Positions 18,632 to 27,438 of a DNA stretch of 64,000 nucleotides are shown here, in pieces. How positions within the stretch are numbered: position 1 is the stretch's first letter; each line of letters starts with the position of its first letter. The stretch covers positions 43,522 to 107,521 of the forward strand of contig NZ_JAIWNB010000033.1 in the NCBI RefSeq assembly GCF_020215705.1, given 5' to 3'. The notes below the pieces were generated by a model. The model made no database searches, had not been told where the DNA came from, and saw nothing but the letters and a program-made list of their open reading frames with translations. Source of the DNA: Nonomuraea aurantiaca. Lineage in GTDB: Bacteria; Actinomycetota; Actinomycetes; Streptosporangiales; Streptosporangiaceae. The position numbers and the translations under genes were made by a program.

Positions 18632-19656
18632 GCGTACGCCTCCGCTTCCAGTTCCATGGCTCGCTTGATGATCTCAGCGGTGGCCTCCTCCATCTCGATC
18701 GCGGAGGTCTCGGCCGATTCCGTGCTGAGAGTGAGTTGGTGCTGCTTGGCGTGCCGCTTCCAGTCGGAGCCAGCCGTGAGGTCGGCCAGTTCGGCGAAGA
18801 CGCGTCCATGCTTTCTGCACTGGTCGGCGACGTTCACGGCCCGGGTGATCACGGTCTGGAAGATCGGGATGCCCGAGTCACCGAGGACTTCCGTGATCTC
18901 CCGCCGCTTCTTGGCCAGGAAGCCGATCTCCTTGAGGCCGATCACCTCCCCGTCCTCATTCCGAATCTTGCGCAGATGCTGCCGGTCGAAGCCGAACAGC
19001 AGCACCCCCAACGGGGTGATGCTCGGATTGAGCCGCGTTGCGACGTCGAACACCTCGCTGACGCCCTCAAGGCCTTGAATGGCGCCTTGGTCGAAACACA
19101 CGGGGATGAGCACGTACTCGGCCGCGACCGCCGCGAGGTGCTGGAGATCGGCCAGGTTTGGGGGACAGTCGATAAGGATCCACTCATAGTCGTGCGCCAC
19201 TTCGGCGAGGGCCTCAGCCAGGCTCAGCAGGATCTCCCGCCTCGGGTCGATGGACCTGGTGCCGATCATCGAGGCGGTGATCCTCTTGAGGACCTTCCCG
19301 CCTGGTACGACGTCCAGTTGCGGTCGCACGTCCTTGATGATGTGCAGAGGGCCTGTGCCCTCGACCACGTCGATGACGCTCTGGCCCTCATCGTCGCCGG
19401 GCGTTCCCTGATGGCCCAGGTCCAGTCCGAGATTCCCCTGTGGGTCGAGGTCGATGGCGAGCACGCGCTGTGACGATCCGGCGCTGTGCAGGGCGGCTGC
19501 CAGTTGAGCTGAGATGTTGGCCGTCGTGGTGGTCTTGCCTGCGCCTCCCTTGTTGTTCAACACGATGATCACTCGCCTCAGCTTAGGCCGGATCGACTCG
19601 ACGATCTCCTGCACGCTCAGCGCTCCACTTCTGCTGGCGGTGTGGGGGAAGGTCAT
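18628..19656 (-). CDS. parA: ParA/MinD-type partition ATPase
   Basis: This 342-aa protein starts at ATG 19656 behind AGGAG. The deviant Walker A box KGGAGKTTT sits at residues 36-44. It is followed by the A' motif (AIDLDPQGNLGLDLG) near residue 69 and Walker B (WILIDCPPN) near 158. These define the ParA/Soj family that segregates plasmids and chromosomes by ATP-dependent nucleoid binding. The 28-residue N-terminal extension and a C-terminal Glu/Ala-rich helix are extra. It is the first gene of a two-gene operon with the RHH-type partner. The AT-rich island upstream is a candidate centromere, promoter or origin region. Confidence 0.9.
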   Translation of the reverse strand: MTFPHTASRSGALSVQEIVESIRPKLRRVIIVLNNKGGAGKTTTTANISAQLAAALHSAGSSQRVLAIDLDPQGNLGLDLGHQGTPGDDEGQSVIDVVEGTGPLHIIKDVRPQLDVVPGGKVLKRITASMIGTRSIDPRREILLSLAEALAEVAHDYEWILIDCPPNLADLQHLAAVAAEYVLIPVCFDQGAIQGLEGVSEVFDVATRLNPSITPLGVLLFGFDRQHLRKIRNEDGEVIGLKEIGFLAKKRREITEVLGDSGIPIFQTVITRAVNVADQCRKHGRVFAELADLTAGSDWKRHAKQHQLTLSTESAETSAIEMEEATAEIIKRAMELEAEAYA

Positions 19657-20105
19657 GGATTTGCTCTCCTGTGCATGCCGACGACTTGGTGGAAGCGCCT
19701 TCTGGGCGGCGACGGGCTGAGCGACAGGCGGCCCGGTTGTGGCGACGGTACTTCCGTCACATTCCTAACAGATCAGCCTTGCCCGTGCCACGTTTCTCGC
19801 GGGTGTGTCGCCGATGTCGCTCGGTTCAACGGGGTCGCCGAGACGGGGCTGTGCCGTTTCGCGCGCTCTTCCATGCGTCGGCCCGCGATCCCCCGGATCC
19901 CCCTGTGCCCGTATTGGGCATCCATCTGGCCCGTGTCCCCTGGGGGAATCGGTCCGCGACGTGGTCTCGCTACCGTGCACCCAGTTCTCATCACGTGTTG
20001 GACGCTGCTGTCACTGCCTGTCTACCTATTGGCTGGTATCCCTATGAGTGCGCCTGTGATGCTCATAGTGTCACTCTGTTTGATTCACCTGAGCATTTTC
20101 CTGTT

Positions 20106-20135
20106 TTGACATCAATCTTCATCACGATTTATAAC
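20106..20135 (+). promoter_or_regulatory. Sigma-70-like promoter TTGACA-N18-TATAAC
   Basis: A consensus -35 TTGACA (20106-20111) and a -10 TATAAC (20130-20135) are separated by 18 bases. Transcription would start near 20142, about nine bases before ATG 20151. This is the best match to a housekeeping promoter that I noticed in the window. Confidence 0.5.
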
Positions 20136-20150
20136 CCTGAGATAGATCCT

Positions 20151-20411
20151 ATGGACAGACATAGTGATGTATTTATGCATAACTCTATGCTTACATTTAT
20201 CTCAACACCTTTCAACATCATTATCTTGACACCTATCATGATACCTATTACTCGATCTGACCAGGGGGAACGCATCTCGCTAACCATAAATGATCTTGCT
20301 GGGGGTCGTCTATGCCAAGCAATAGGAGAAGGTCATCATGTGCTCGTCTACGACGACCTTCGTGCTACATCGAAGCTCCTCATAAAAATTAGCAAGGCGG
20401 CCTACAGTTAG
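20151..20411 (+). CDS. Possible 86-aa protein encoded by the AT-rich island
   Basis: A frame from ATG 20151 follows the TTGACA/TATAAC promoter by a short leader. The product has a hydrophobic stretch near its N-terminus (MLTFISTPFNIIILTPIMIP) followed by a soluble tail (LVYDDLRATSKLLIKISKAA). There is no clear Shine-Dalgarno site, and the reverse strand also has a protein-like frame here, so coding on this strand is uncertain. A small membrane peptide or toxin is conceivable but unproven. Confidence 0.25.
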   Translation: MDRHSDVFMHNSMLTFISTPFNIIILTPIMIPITRSDQGERISLTINDLAGGRLCQAIGEGHHVLVYDDLRATSKLLIKISKAAYS

Positions 20412-20552
20412 GCGTCCCTCACGAATCTCAAAGCCGACCGCTGAACCAAAATGGCTGTACGGAGGCAGGCGGGGCGGCCCCTTTGTGGCCCCGGCTTCCA
20501 GTTGCGGCAGGCCATCTGCGGTTTGAACCGGACGTACATCGCTTGCCCGATC

Positions 20553-21069
20553 TCATCGAGCTACGGATTCCTCTCAACGGAGGGCTTCCTCGTCTCGGCA
20601 TCCCACACAACCGGAGGAAGGCTGAAGCTCTCTAGCTGGCCAGGCCGACTCCCCGAACGACATGGGACAGACGTCGACCGGGATCCCGCCTCCATACGCC
20701 CGATGAACTGATGATCCCATATTTAGCAGCAATGTACCGTCTTTCCTCCGCCGTACCCTTACAGGGTCGTATGGCCCGAACGTTCGTGCGGAGGACGACG
20801 GACCGCCTGGCCGGTCGTCTCGAGCTCAATGCAGAAGGCCGACCGCTGACGTCGCCACTCGAGTACTAACTCCCACCAACGAACCGAAGCCGTTCTACCG
20901 CCACCAGCCTCGTCTCGGCGCCACCCCGTCTGCAGCGAAGCCAAAACCGCTCCCGGCGCCCTCTCCCCAACGCAGTAGGTGTGACCTCGCTACATCAGAG
21001 TCACCCTGACGCCGGGCATCCGCTGACTCCAGACCTCATCGTCTGTCTGAAGGCTGGACCGGAGAGCAC
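20553..21069. other. Intergenic region without a recognised gene
   Basis: Several short frames occur on both strands, but none has a ribosome site, a consistent codon pattern or a recognisable motif. I see no strong hairpin. Confidence 0.4.
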
Positions 21070-21867
21070 CTACGTGTCGCCGAACCGTGCACGATGGTGT
21101 CCAGCGGCAAGCGTGGCGGCGGTGGCATGAAGCTCTCCCAATTGCTCACGGAACGAGGCATATCGAGGCTCGTCCAGCGAGTCTACGATCTCCTGGACCC
21201 ACCAGCCGATCTCCCGCAGCGTGGAGTAGTGAGCCGGCGACAGCGGCCACTGCATCTCTCTCACCGCCCGACGAAGGCCGATGAGGCACTCCGCCATCTC
21301 GTCGTCGATGAGGTGATCAAGCTGAGAGCGGGAGGCCACCAACTGGGCGGCCGCCTCCCACAACGCCAGGGCATGGCGGTCGTACCAGAGCGCCTCAGCG
21401 GAGGTGCTCTCCGGTGGCGTCCTCGACAACCGGTGTGCTCGTTCCAGCCGCTCACTTCGGCCTAGCCCCAGCCGAGCGGCCCGATGCCGGAGAAGCCGAT
21501 GCTCCACCGCCTGCCGGCTGCGCACATTGAGCGGCGGTGCCATGCGGATCATCGCGATCTGCATGGCGCGCCCCAGTTCCAGCAGTTCGTGCTCAAGGCG
21601 CTCCGCCTCATCTGGACGATGAGGACAATGAAGACGTATGTAGGCGAGCACCCACAGCCCGTCGAGAACGTCGTTCGACGTCACCCAATCAGGAACCCTG
21701 CGGCAACTCAAGACGTGCTGGATCACGGCCAGAGGGTGCTCGGCTGGATCCTTGGTCTCCAGCGCGACCAGATCGGGGTCGCGTACTTCCCGCCGACGCT
21801 GTACGATCCGCTCAATGGCCTCCTGACCTGCGGTTTTACTGATCTGAGGAAGGACGCGCTTCGCCAT
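21070..21867 (-). CDS. Hypothetical 265-aa helical protein with operator at its start
   Basis: The start is ATG 21867 and the product is entirely soluble, rich in Arg, Leu and Glu, and apparently all-helical (e.g. RRREVRDPDLVALETKDPAE, LDHLIDDEMAECLIGLRRAV). No domain is recognised. There is no Shine-Dalgarno site; instead the start codon abuts a perfect 19-bp palindrome, so the mRNA may be leaderless and tightly repressed. The gene lies between the plasmid-like module and the TniQ remnant, and codon use is normal for the region. It may be a mobile-element regulatory or maintenance protein, but nothing in the sequence shows this directly. Confidence 0.6.
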   Translation of the reverse strand: MAKRVLPQISKTAGQEAIERIVQRRREVRDPDLVALETKDPAEHPLAVIQHVLSCRRVPDWVTSNDVLDGLWVLAYIRLHCPHRPDEAERLEHELLELGRAMQIAMIRMAPPLNVRSRQAVEHRLLRHRAARLGLGRSERLERAHRLSRTPPESTSAEALWYDRHALALWEAAAQLVASRSQLDHLIDDEMAECLIGLRRAVREMQWPLSPAHYSTLREIGWWVQEIVDSLDEPRYASFREQLGELHATAATLAAGHHRARFGDT

Positions 21868-21885
21868 GTCAATAGTGTATTGACA
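21867..21885. promoter_or_regulatory. Perfect 19-bp palindrome, probable operator
   Basis: TGTCAATAGTGTATTGACA has 8-base perfect arms around a GTG/CAC centre. It touches the start codon of the minus-strand 265-aa gene and would cover its promoter. The form is that of a dimeric HTH repressor site. Confidence 0.65.
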
Positions 21886-21929
21886 AATATGATCTATGGC
21901 GGCGCGGTTGCCGTGGAACCTCTAGATTC

Positions 21930-22938
21930 GGATGTCCGCCGTGGACGATGGTCGAGGCGTTAGGGCTGGATGTACGCGCGTCAGGTGACGTCCGTTCACT
22001 GGCGTACGGCGTCGTTGCGACGCCGGAGACGTACAGAGCGATCGAGGCTGCTACAGGCGTGAGCGCCGAGACAGTGCGTGGGATGCACCTGGAGATGTTC
22101 GACGGCTCGGTCCTGGATCTGGGAGGCGTTCATGTGGGCGACAAGGAGTCAGTCCGTCGTGCAGAGGGTCGTGAGTGGGTGCAGTTCTTCGGCAGCCGGG
22201 CATGCCCGACGTGCCTGGCGGCTTCGGACGGAGCGTGGCTGGTCTGGTGGAAGCTGGGCTGGGCCGCGGTCTGTCCCGCGCATAGGACGCTGCTGGTGGA
22301 TCTCTGCCCGAGATGCCGCGTTTCCGTGCGACGGGGTCCGGCCGGGCAGCCTGCGCGTCTGTCTCGCTCACGGATGCCGGCTCCGTTGCGGTGCGGCGCG
22401 CTTCTCAGCGGGGCCGTATGTGATCAGCCGATCCCGCAGATCAGCACGAGTTGGGTGAGTGGCAAACTCGCTGATCAGCAACAACTCGTGCTTGAGGTGG
22501 CGATGCACCGTCGGCCCGCGCTGATCGCAGGTCAGGTGGTGAGTGCCGGTCAGTGGTTCGCGGTCTTGAAAGCGACGGCGATGCTGGTCCGGCCTGGGGT
22601 GCCGGAGGTTCTCCCTCTGTTGGATGTGCCCTCTGGATGGTCAGGGCGCGCTGGCCGCAGAAGTTGGTGGACAGCGGTGGAACCGGGCGGGGCCAGTAGG
22701 TCGCTTCGGGATGGCTCCGCGGACGGCGTTGGTGTCTGCGGGACTGCTGGCGGTGGCTTTGGAGGTGGCCGCGGCGGAAGGGGAGTCGGAGCTGGTGGCC
22801 CGGTTGATGCCACTGGCCGCCGCCGCGCGGATGAGATGGAAGGAGCGGCGGCCAGATCTGTTGACGCAGGTGGCTCTGCCGTCAGTTTTTAGAGCAGCCT
22901 TGGATGCCGTGCTCGGTGGGCAAGCTCACCGGCGGTGA
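21930..22938 (+). pseudogene. tniQ: tniQ, 5'-truncated and frameshifted (C-terminal part)
   Basis: Similarity to TniQ begins abruptly at 21930 (GCPPWTMVEALGLDVRASG) and runs through the zinc-binding block (FFGSRACPTCLAASDGAWLV, then CPAHRTLLVDLCPRC). The coding signal changes frame at about 22620-22640. The C-terminal helix bundle continues as MAPRTALVSAGLLAVALEVA to a stop at 22936-22938. The first 55 or so residues, including the start, are absent; a corresponding N-terminal part is found at 26.0 kb. TniQ proteins recognise targets in Tn7-like and Tn5053-like transposons. The downstream TnsA-like gene fits the same system, but this copy is probably non-functional. Confidence 0.7.
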
Positions 22939-23094
22939 GCGGGCCAACGGGGGTGGCCTGAGATGCTTGGCCCGGAAAGTGAGGACGAAGTCAACCACGG
23001 AGCGCTAACGTGACCTTCGTCACACGATTCTGCTCCGCGTGCCGACGCTCTGGATGAATGCGAGCAGCCGCTTCTTACAGTCTTGGGAGGCGTG

Positions 23095-23853
23095 ATGAAG
23101 GCTGCCGACCTGCAGTTACGCAGCGTCCAGGTCCGCTACCTGCATCCGGACGGGCAGGAAGAGCAGCTTCCGCTGGAAGCTGCCGCCGAGGTGGCGTTCG
23201 AGAACTGCGGCGCGATCCGGCGGATCCCGCACCGAGCCGATCAGGCGCACACGCCGAGCACGCACTGGTCATCCACGACGAACCGGATGATCGAGTGTGA
23301 GTCGTATCTGGAAAGCGTCTGGATGACGATGCTGGACTTCGACCCCGAGGTGACCGGCTTCTCCGGCCAGCCGATGCAGCTGTTCGGCGTGGACAATCGC
23401 GGCGTCTGGAAGGCCACGCCGGACCTGTTCGTCCGCCGGGTGGACGGCTCGGCGACGGTGATGGAGGTCAAGAACCCCGGCCGGTTGAACGACGCGAAGG
23501 TGAAGGCGACCGCCGAGCGGGTCGCGGCCTGCTGCGCAGTGGCGGGCTGGGGCTATGAGCTGGTCGGCGAGCCGCCCGGGCGGCAACGCACGATCAACGT
23601 GCTGGCGTTGGCGGGCTATCGCCACGAAATGGTCGGGGTGAGCGACTACCGCGCGCAACTGCTGGCGCTGGCCGGCGAGCCGGTGCCGCTGGGGCAGCTG
23701 GTCAGCTTCACCGCCGAACCGCTGGTAGCCCGCGCGGTCGTGCTGCACCTGTGCTGGACCGGCGAACTGGCCGTGGACCTCTCACGCCCGTTAGAGGACA
23801 CCACCATGGTCTGGGCCGCTTCGGCGATCAGCGACGCCGGAGCACGCCCATGA
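23095..23853 (+). CDS. TnsA-like transposon endonuclease
   Basis: This 252-aa protein starts at ATG 23095, four bases after GGGAGG. A restriction-enzyme-like core is visible: acidic residues in IECESYLESVW (E67/E69/E73), D110 in KATPDLFVRR and K126 in VMEVKNPGR. The E...D-x15-K spacing is close to that of TnsA, the nuclease that cuts the 5' ends of Tn7-like transposons. The C-terminal half would contact the transposase or ATPase. The gene appears intact and follows the tniQ remnant, but no tnsB or tnsC is present in the window. It is therefore a stranded component of a Tn7-like element, or it works with proteins encoded elsewhere. Confidence 0.8.
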   Translation: MKAADLQLRSVQVRYLHPDGQEEQLPLEAAAEVAFENCGAIRRIPHRADQAHTPSTHWSSTTNRMIECESYLESVWMTMLDFDPEVTGFSGQPMQLFGVDNRGVWKATPDLFVRRVDGSATVMEVKNPGRLNDAKVKATAERVAACCAVAGWGYELVGEPPGRQRTINVLALAGYRHEMVGVSDYRAQLLALAGEPVPLGQLVSFTAEPLVARAVVLHLCWTGELAVDLSRPLEDTTMVWAASAISDAGARP

Positions 23854-23912
23854 GCGAGCCGGACGAGGCTGGGGCGGCCGGCGGCCATGAAGTCGCTGGA
23901 GGAGCCAAAGAC

Positions 23913-24868
23913 TCACATGGTGGAGCCAGGCCCGCCGCGCAGGCGTCGCACGAGGTCGTCGGCGGCCTCCGGCCACTGCGGGTAGTCGAAGGCGAAGCCC
24001 GCTTCGAGCAGGCGGCAGGGGACGACGCGGCGGCTTTTCAACAGGAGCTCGGTGTCCGAGCGCAGCGCGAACGCGCCGAGCTCGGCCATCCACTTTGTTG
24101 CGGGCAGGCCCACCGGAACACCCCACGCGGCGCGCAGCACGCGCATGAACGTGCGCTGCGGTAAAGGACCGGGAGCGGCGAGGTTCACCGGCCCGGCAAG
24201 GTCGTCCCGGTCGGCCAGGAACTCGACGGCGCGGACGAAGTCGTGGTCGTGGATCCAGGACACGTACTGCGCGCCGCCGGCGACCGGGCCGCCAAGTCCG
24301 AGGCGCGCGAGCCGCAGCAAGACCTCGAAGACGCCGCCACGGTCGGGGCCCATCACCATGGCAGTGCGCATGCTGACCTTGCGCGTGTGCGGGGTTTCGG
24401 CTTGCTCCTGCGCCCGCTCCCACGCTTTCGCGATCTCAACGCTGTAGGCCCAGTAGCCTGGCACGTCCGGTTCGTTTCCGCCGAGCACGCCGGCCACCTC
24501 GTCGTTTGGGGCGTCGAAGCGGTGGGAGTAGAGCGTGGCGGTGCTCATCTGCAACCAGACCCGGGGAGGCCGTACAGCGGCCGCGACCGCCTCACCCACC
24601 ACCCGGGCGGAATGCACCCGCGAATCCATCATGGCCCGCAGATTGTCAGGCGTGGAGCGACAGTTGACGCTGCGTCCGGCCAGGTTGATCACGACGTCGC
24701 TGCCGTCGAGTTCCTTCGCCCATGGGCCAAGCGCCTCGGCATCCCAGCGGACGTCGCGATCGCGCACCGGCCGCCTGGTCAGGATGACAACGTCATGGCC
24801 CGCGGCGGTCAGCGCGCGACTGAGGATAGTGCCTACCTGCCCGGTTCCCCGGGTATCACGATCTTCAT
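23913..24868 (-). pseudogene. TIGR01777-type NAD-dependent epimerase with one-base deletion near its start
   Basis: The ATG at 24868 with an upstream GGGAAAG site encodes MKIVIPG. The frame then breaks in a short G-run at about 24850, where one missing base would restore the expected GGTGQVGTILSRAL. After the shift the remaining 285 residues read without interruption to 23913, including WLQMSTATLYSHRFDAPNDE, GYWAYSVEIAKAWERA and YVSWIHDHDFVRAV. These are features of the SDR-related YfcH/TIGR01777 family (about 300 aa). The deletion in a homopolymer could be an assembly error, and a GTG at 24767 could give a protein without the nucleotide-binding glycine motif. Confidence 0.7.
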
Positions 24869-24999
24869 CCGGCTTTCCCTAAAGGTGAGTGGGACAAGCC
24901 TAGCGCGGCTGGCTGAACGCGTTCAAAAGTGGCTCTTGCCGCGACTTGGGAACCGCCAGGCCTGTGACGCACCGGGATCCCAGATCACCGCGCACCTTG

Positions 25000-25573
25000 T
25001 CATGCCTCATCGTGAGCGCCGCCTGGTCGAACGTCGACGTCCACGACCACCGCTTCGGGCGTCTCGTACACGCGCGAGCCATAGGTCGTGTCGCAGGTGC
25101 CGTGCAGGTAGCTCAGCTGGAGCTCTGTCGGCGCGCGCACCTCGTATGTGCGCACTTCCTGGATCCCGTCACTGACCGGCCGGGGCGGCCAGCCCATCGC
25201 GGCCGGTCCACTGCGACCCGCCGGAACGGCTCCGGCACGCCCTGCACGGTGAAGTCCCACGTGGGCACTCGCACGTCCCCCCGGCTGCTGGGCATCGTGG
25301 CCTCGCCTCTCGCCACCGCGAGCACTCGCAACGGCCGGCAGCCCCTGGTCGAGCACTCCTCGTCGACGAAGGACTCAGGCTTGCTGAGTCCGGCGTAGGC
25401 GGCTGTGACGGCCAGGACCGGGACGCTCAGTGTGCCCCCATCGGCGCAGCGCAGCACGGCTGGGGTCGGCACCTCGACCGAGAGCTCGGTCTCCCATCGG
25501 CAGTGATCGGCGCTCGGGCGGAACCGCAGGCCGCCGCGAGCACCAGAAGCACTGCGGCTGGAAGTATCCGCAT
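25000..25573 (-). pseudogene. Secreted lipoprotein gene with two frameshifts
   Basis: From ATG 25573 the translation gives a lipoprotein signal peptide with lipobox (MRILPAAVLLVLAAACGSAR). The signal then moves frame near 25510 (DHCRWETELSVEVPTPAVLR) and again near 25210 (VRTYEVRAPTELQLSYLHGT), ending at 25000. Each segment is protein-like, and the pieces join into about 190 residues. Two indels make it non-functional as written. No family is recognised. It is transcribed in the same direction as the damaged epimerase gene. Confidence 0.5.
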
Positions 25574-26011
25574 ATCCGGCAGACGTGCCGGCGGACGCCG
25601 CGGTTCGCTCAGCCGCGCCTCGGCTCGGGTACGCCCGTCTCTAGTCCGCGGGCGGCACGGGTGCCACCTTTCGCCCTCTACTCTTCCGCCCTACCACTCG
25701 GCCATCGCGCCGGACATCCAGTTCGTCCACGGCCGGACCGACAAACGCGCGTCGCGAACGAGCCAGATCCCCTTCAGAGGCGATGTCTGGAAGAGCAACC
25801 AGTGGGACGCCCGAACCGTGTTCGGATCGTACTATCACGTTGAATGACGTTCGGTCGCCCTATTTAGACGTATATCCAATTGATAGTGCGCAGGTAGAGG
25901 CCTGGCTCCGCTATCAAGTTCCGAGACGCCAGATAGTTCCTGTCCGACGGCCTTGCAAATGCCGGTACAGCACGGGGGGATGTCAGGAGACCTGGCAGTA
26001 GGCCGTCGGAG
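25574..26011. other. Intergenic region without a recognised gene
   Basis: About 440 bases of mixed composition. One frame near 25850-26000 gives VEAWLRYQVPRRQIVPVRRP, which could be a gene end, but it has no family match or ribosome site that I can see. Confidence 0.4.
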
Positions 26012-26572
26012 ATGTCAGTAGCGCACGTGTATCGCCGGAGGTTCGGCCTGGGAAATGATGACGCTCTGGCCCGGCGGCTGGCGTTGGTGGTGGCACCGGC
26101 GTACGGCGAGTCGTTCGCGTCGTGGATCGATCGGATGGCCCTGCGGAACGGATGTCCGCCCTGGACGATCGCCGAAGCGTTGGGGCTGGATGTACGCGCA
26201 TCAGGGCCCGCGAACGCTGCGGCGACCAGCTCTCCTACCAGCCCGGACCGTTGCTCAGCGCCGCTGCGATGCTACGCCGCCCAGCACCACCTCACCTACG
26301 CCGTCAACGGCGAACTCGTCACCGACATCAACCCAGCCTTTCCTATTGACCGGCATGGCGCGGACCCCAACCGGCTAAATCGTCACCTCCGTGAGCTGGG
26401 CATCGATCCCGCCGCCGCCGACCACATCGACAACCCCATCCCAGTGGCCCTGGCGATCGCCAGCAGAATCACCGGTGTCGTACTCACTCCGCAACACGGC
26501 AGCTGGAGGCGCTGCAGCTGCCGGCTCTGCCTTGACCGCTCTTCGCCGATCTCGGCACCGTGCCCGACATGA
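26012..26572 (+). pseudogene. Chimera: TniQ N-terminal part joined to a DUF6461 C-terminal part
   Basis: The first part encodes a TniQ N-terminus (RLALVVAPAYGESFASWIDR, then GCPPWTIAEALGLDVRASG). At about 26206 the frame passes into a segment typical of the end of DUF6461 proteins (ELVTDINPAFPIDRHGADPN, RHLRELGIDPAAADHIDNPI, ALAIASRITGVVLTP). These two families are unrelated, and neither is complete. The open frame of 186 codons is therefore best read as a recombination scar, although it could still be translated. The TniQ section ends where the other tniQ remnant at 21.93 kb begins, with 56 bases of overlap. Confidence 0.6.
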
Positions 26573-27430
26573 CTCTCGGCATCGCGATGCCTCTCCGCCA
26601 GTGGGGCTCATCGACGCCTGCATGGACAACGACGCCAGCGTCGAGACCGTGGACGGCAATCGCCGGCGGGCCCATCTTGCGCGCAGCATCCGCAGGGCCG
26701 GTTGTGGTAGGGCAAGGTGACAGTGGCGTGAACACCAAGACCAAACGGATCATGCGCCAGATGCACGGGGGGCCGGCTTCACGCTGCTCCGCCACCGCAT
26801 CCTCTTGGCCTAACTCTCCGTCACCACCGAAAGAGAGACAGAGCCGAGGACTGGACACTCCCCACGTGGGGGTCAACGTGCCCTCGTATCGATTCCTTGG
26901 GTCGGCCCGGTCGGTCATTAACGGTGGAGACGCCGGGCCAGGGGACGCAAGGTCAACAACGCTCCGTCACCGCATCGACAGCGAGAGGGAGTAGGAGAAA
27001 TCGTGTCCCAGCCCACGACTAGGGAACCGTACGGGCGCACACCGGGACCTGCGCACCGTCGGTAGCTCATGACCGGGGAGTGAGGAGACTGCGGCCGCAT
27101 GGGCGGCCGCCCTCAGCAACCTGGGTAAGGAGCCGGCCGATGTCGCATGCCGAATCGGGGGCGGGTCACCCCTCATCTGACTCCTGGCGATGGCCGACCG
27201 TAGGAGGTCGCATTACAGGGGCCGAGCCGGCGCTCAGCCTCGTCTTCCTGGACACCTTCCGGATCAGCAGGCCCTCGGCTGCAACTGGCTCGGGGACCGC
27301 TCTCCGCTGGCCCCCGAATACGGGCGACCTGCTCCGGCTCCCGAGTCACCGCAGCCCAGCGGCCGAAGCGATGCCAATCGCGAGCTAGGGGTGCCAGCTG
27401 GTGTCCTTGGCATGCGCTCGTTCGCCAATA
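26573..27430. other. Region without a recognised gene
   Basis: About 860 bases contain only short frames with Arg/Ser/Pro-rich translations. Neither strand shows a consistent coding pattern, a ribosome site or a known motif. It separates the Tn7-like remnants from the left repeat array. Confidence 0.45.
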
Positions 27431-27438
27431 CGGGGGGT

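Larger units (their letters stand above)
19990..20450. other. AT-rich island upstream of parA
   Basis: Between about 20000 and 20420 the composition drops far below the surrounding DNA, with runs such as TTTATGCATAACTCTATG. It contains the inverted repeat CTATGAG/CTCATAG (20042-20048, 20062-20068) and repeated ACACCT or ATACCT motifs (about 20200-20250). Such a patch next to parA suggests a partition site, replication origin or foreign insertion. The 330 bases between parA and this patch hold no convincing gene. Confidence 0.5.

Noticed and set aside
19671..20411. A 246-codon plus-strand frame running from the parA leader through the AT-rich island
   Set aside because: Its first half is GC-rich Arg/Ser-rich noise over the parA leader; only the last 86 codons after the promoter have any plausibility.
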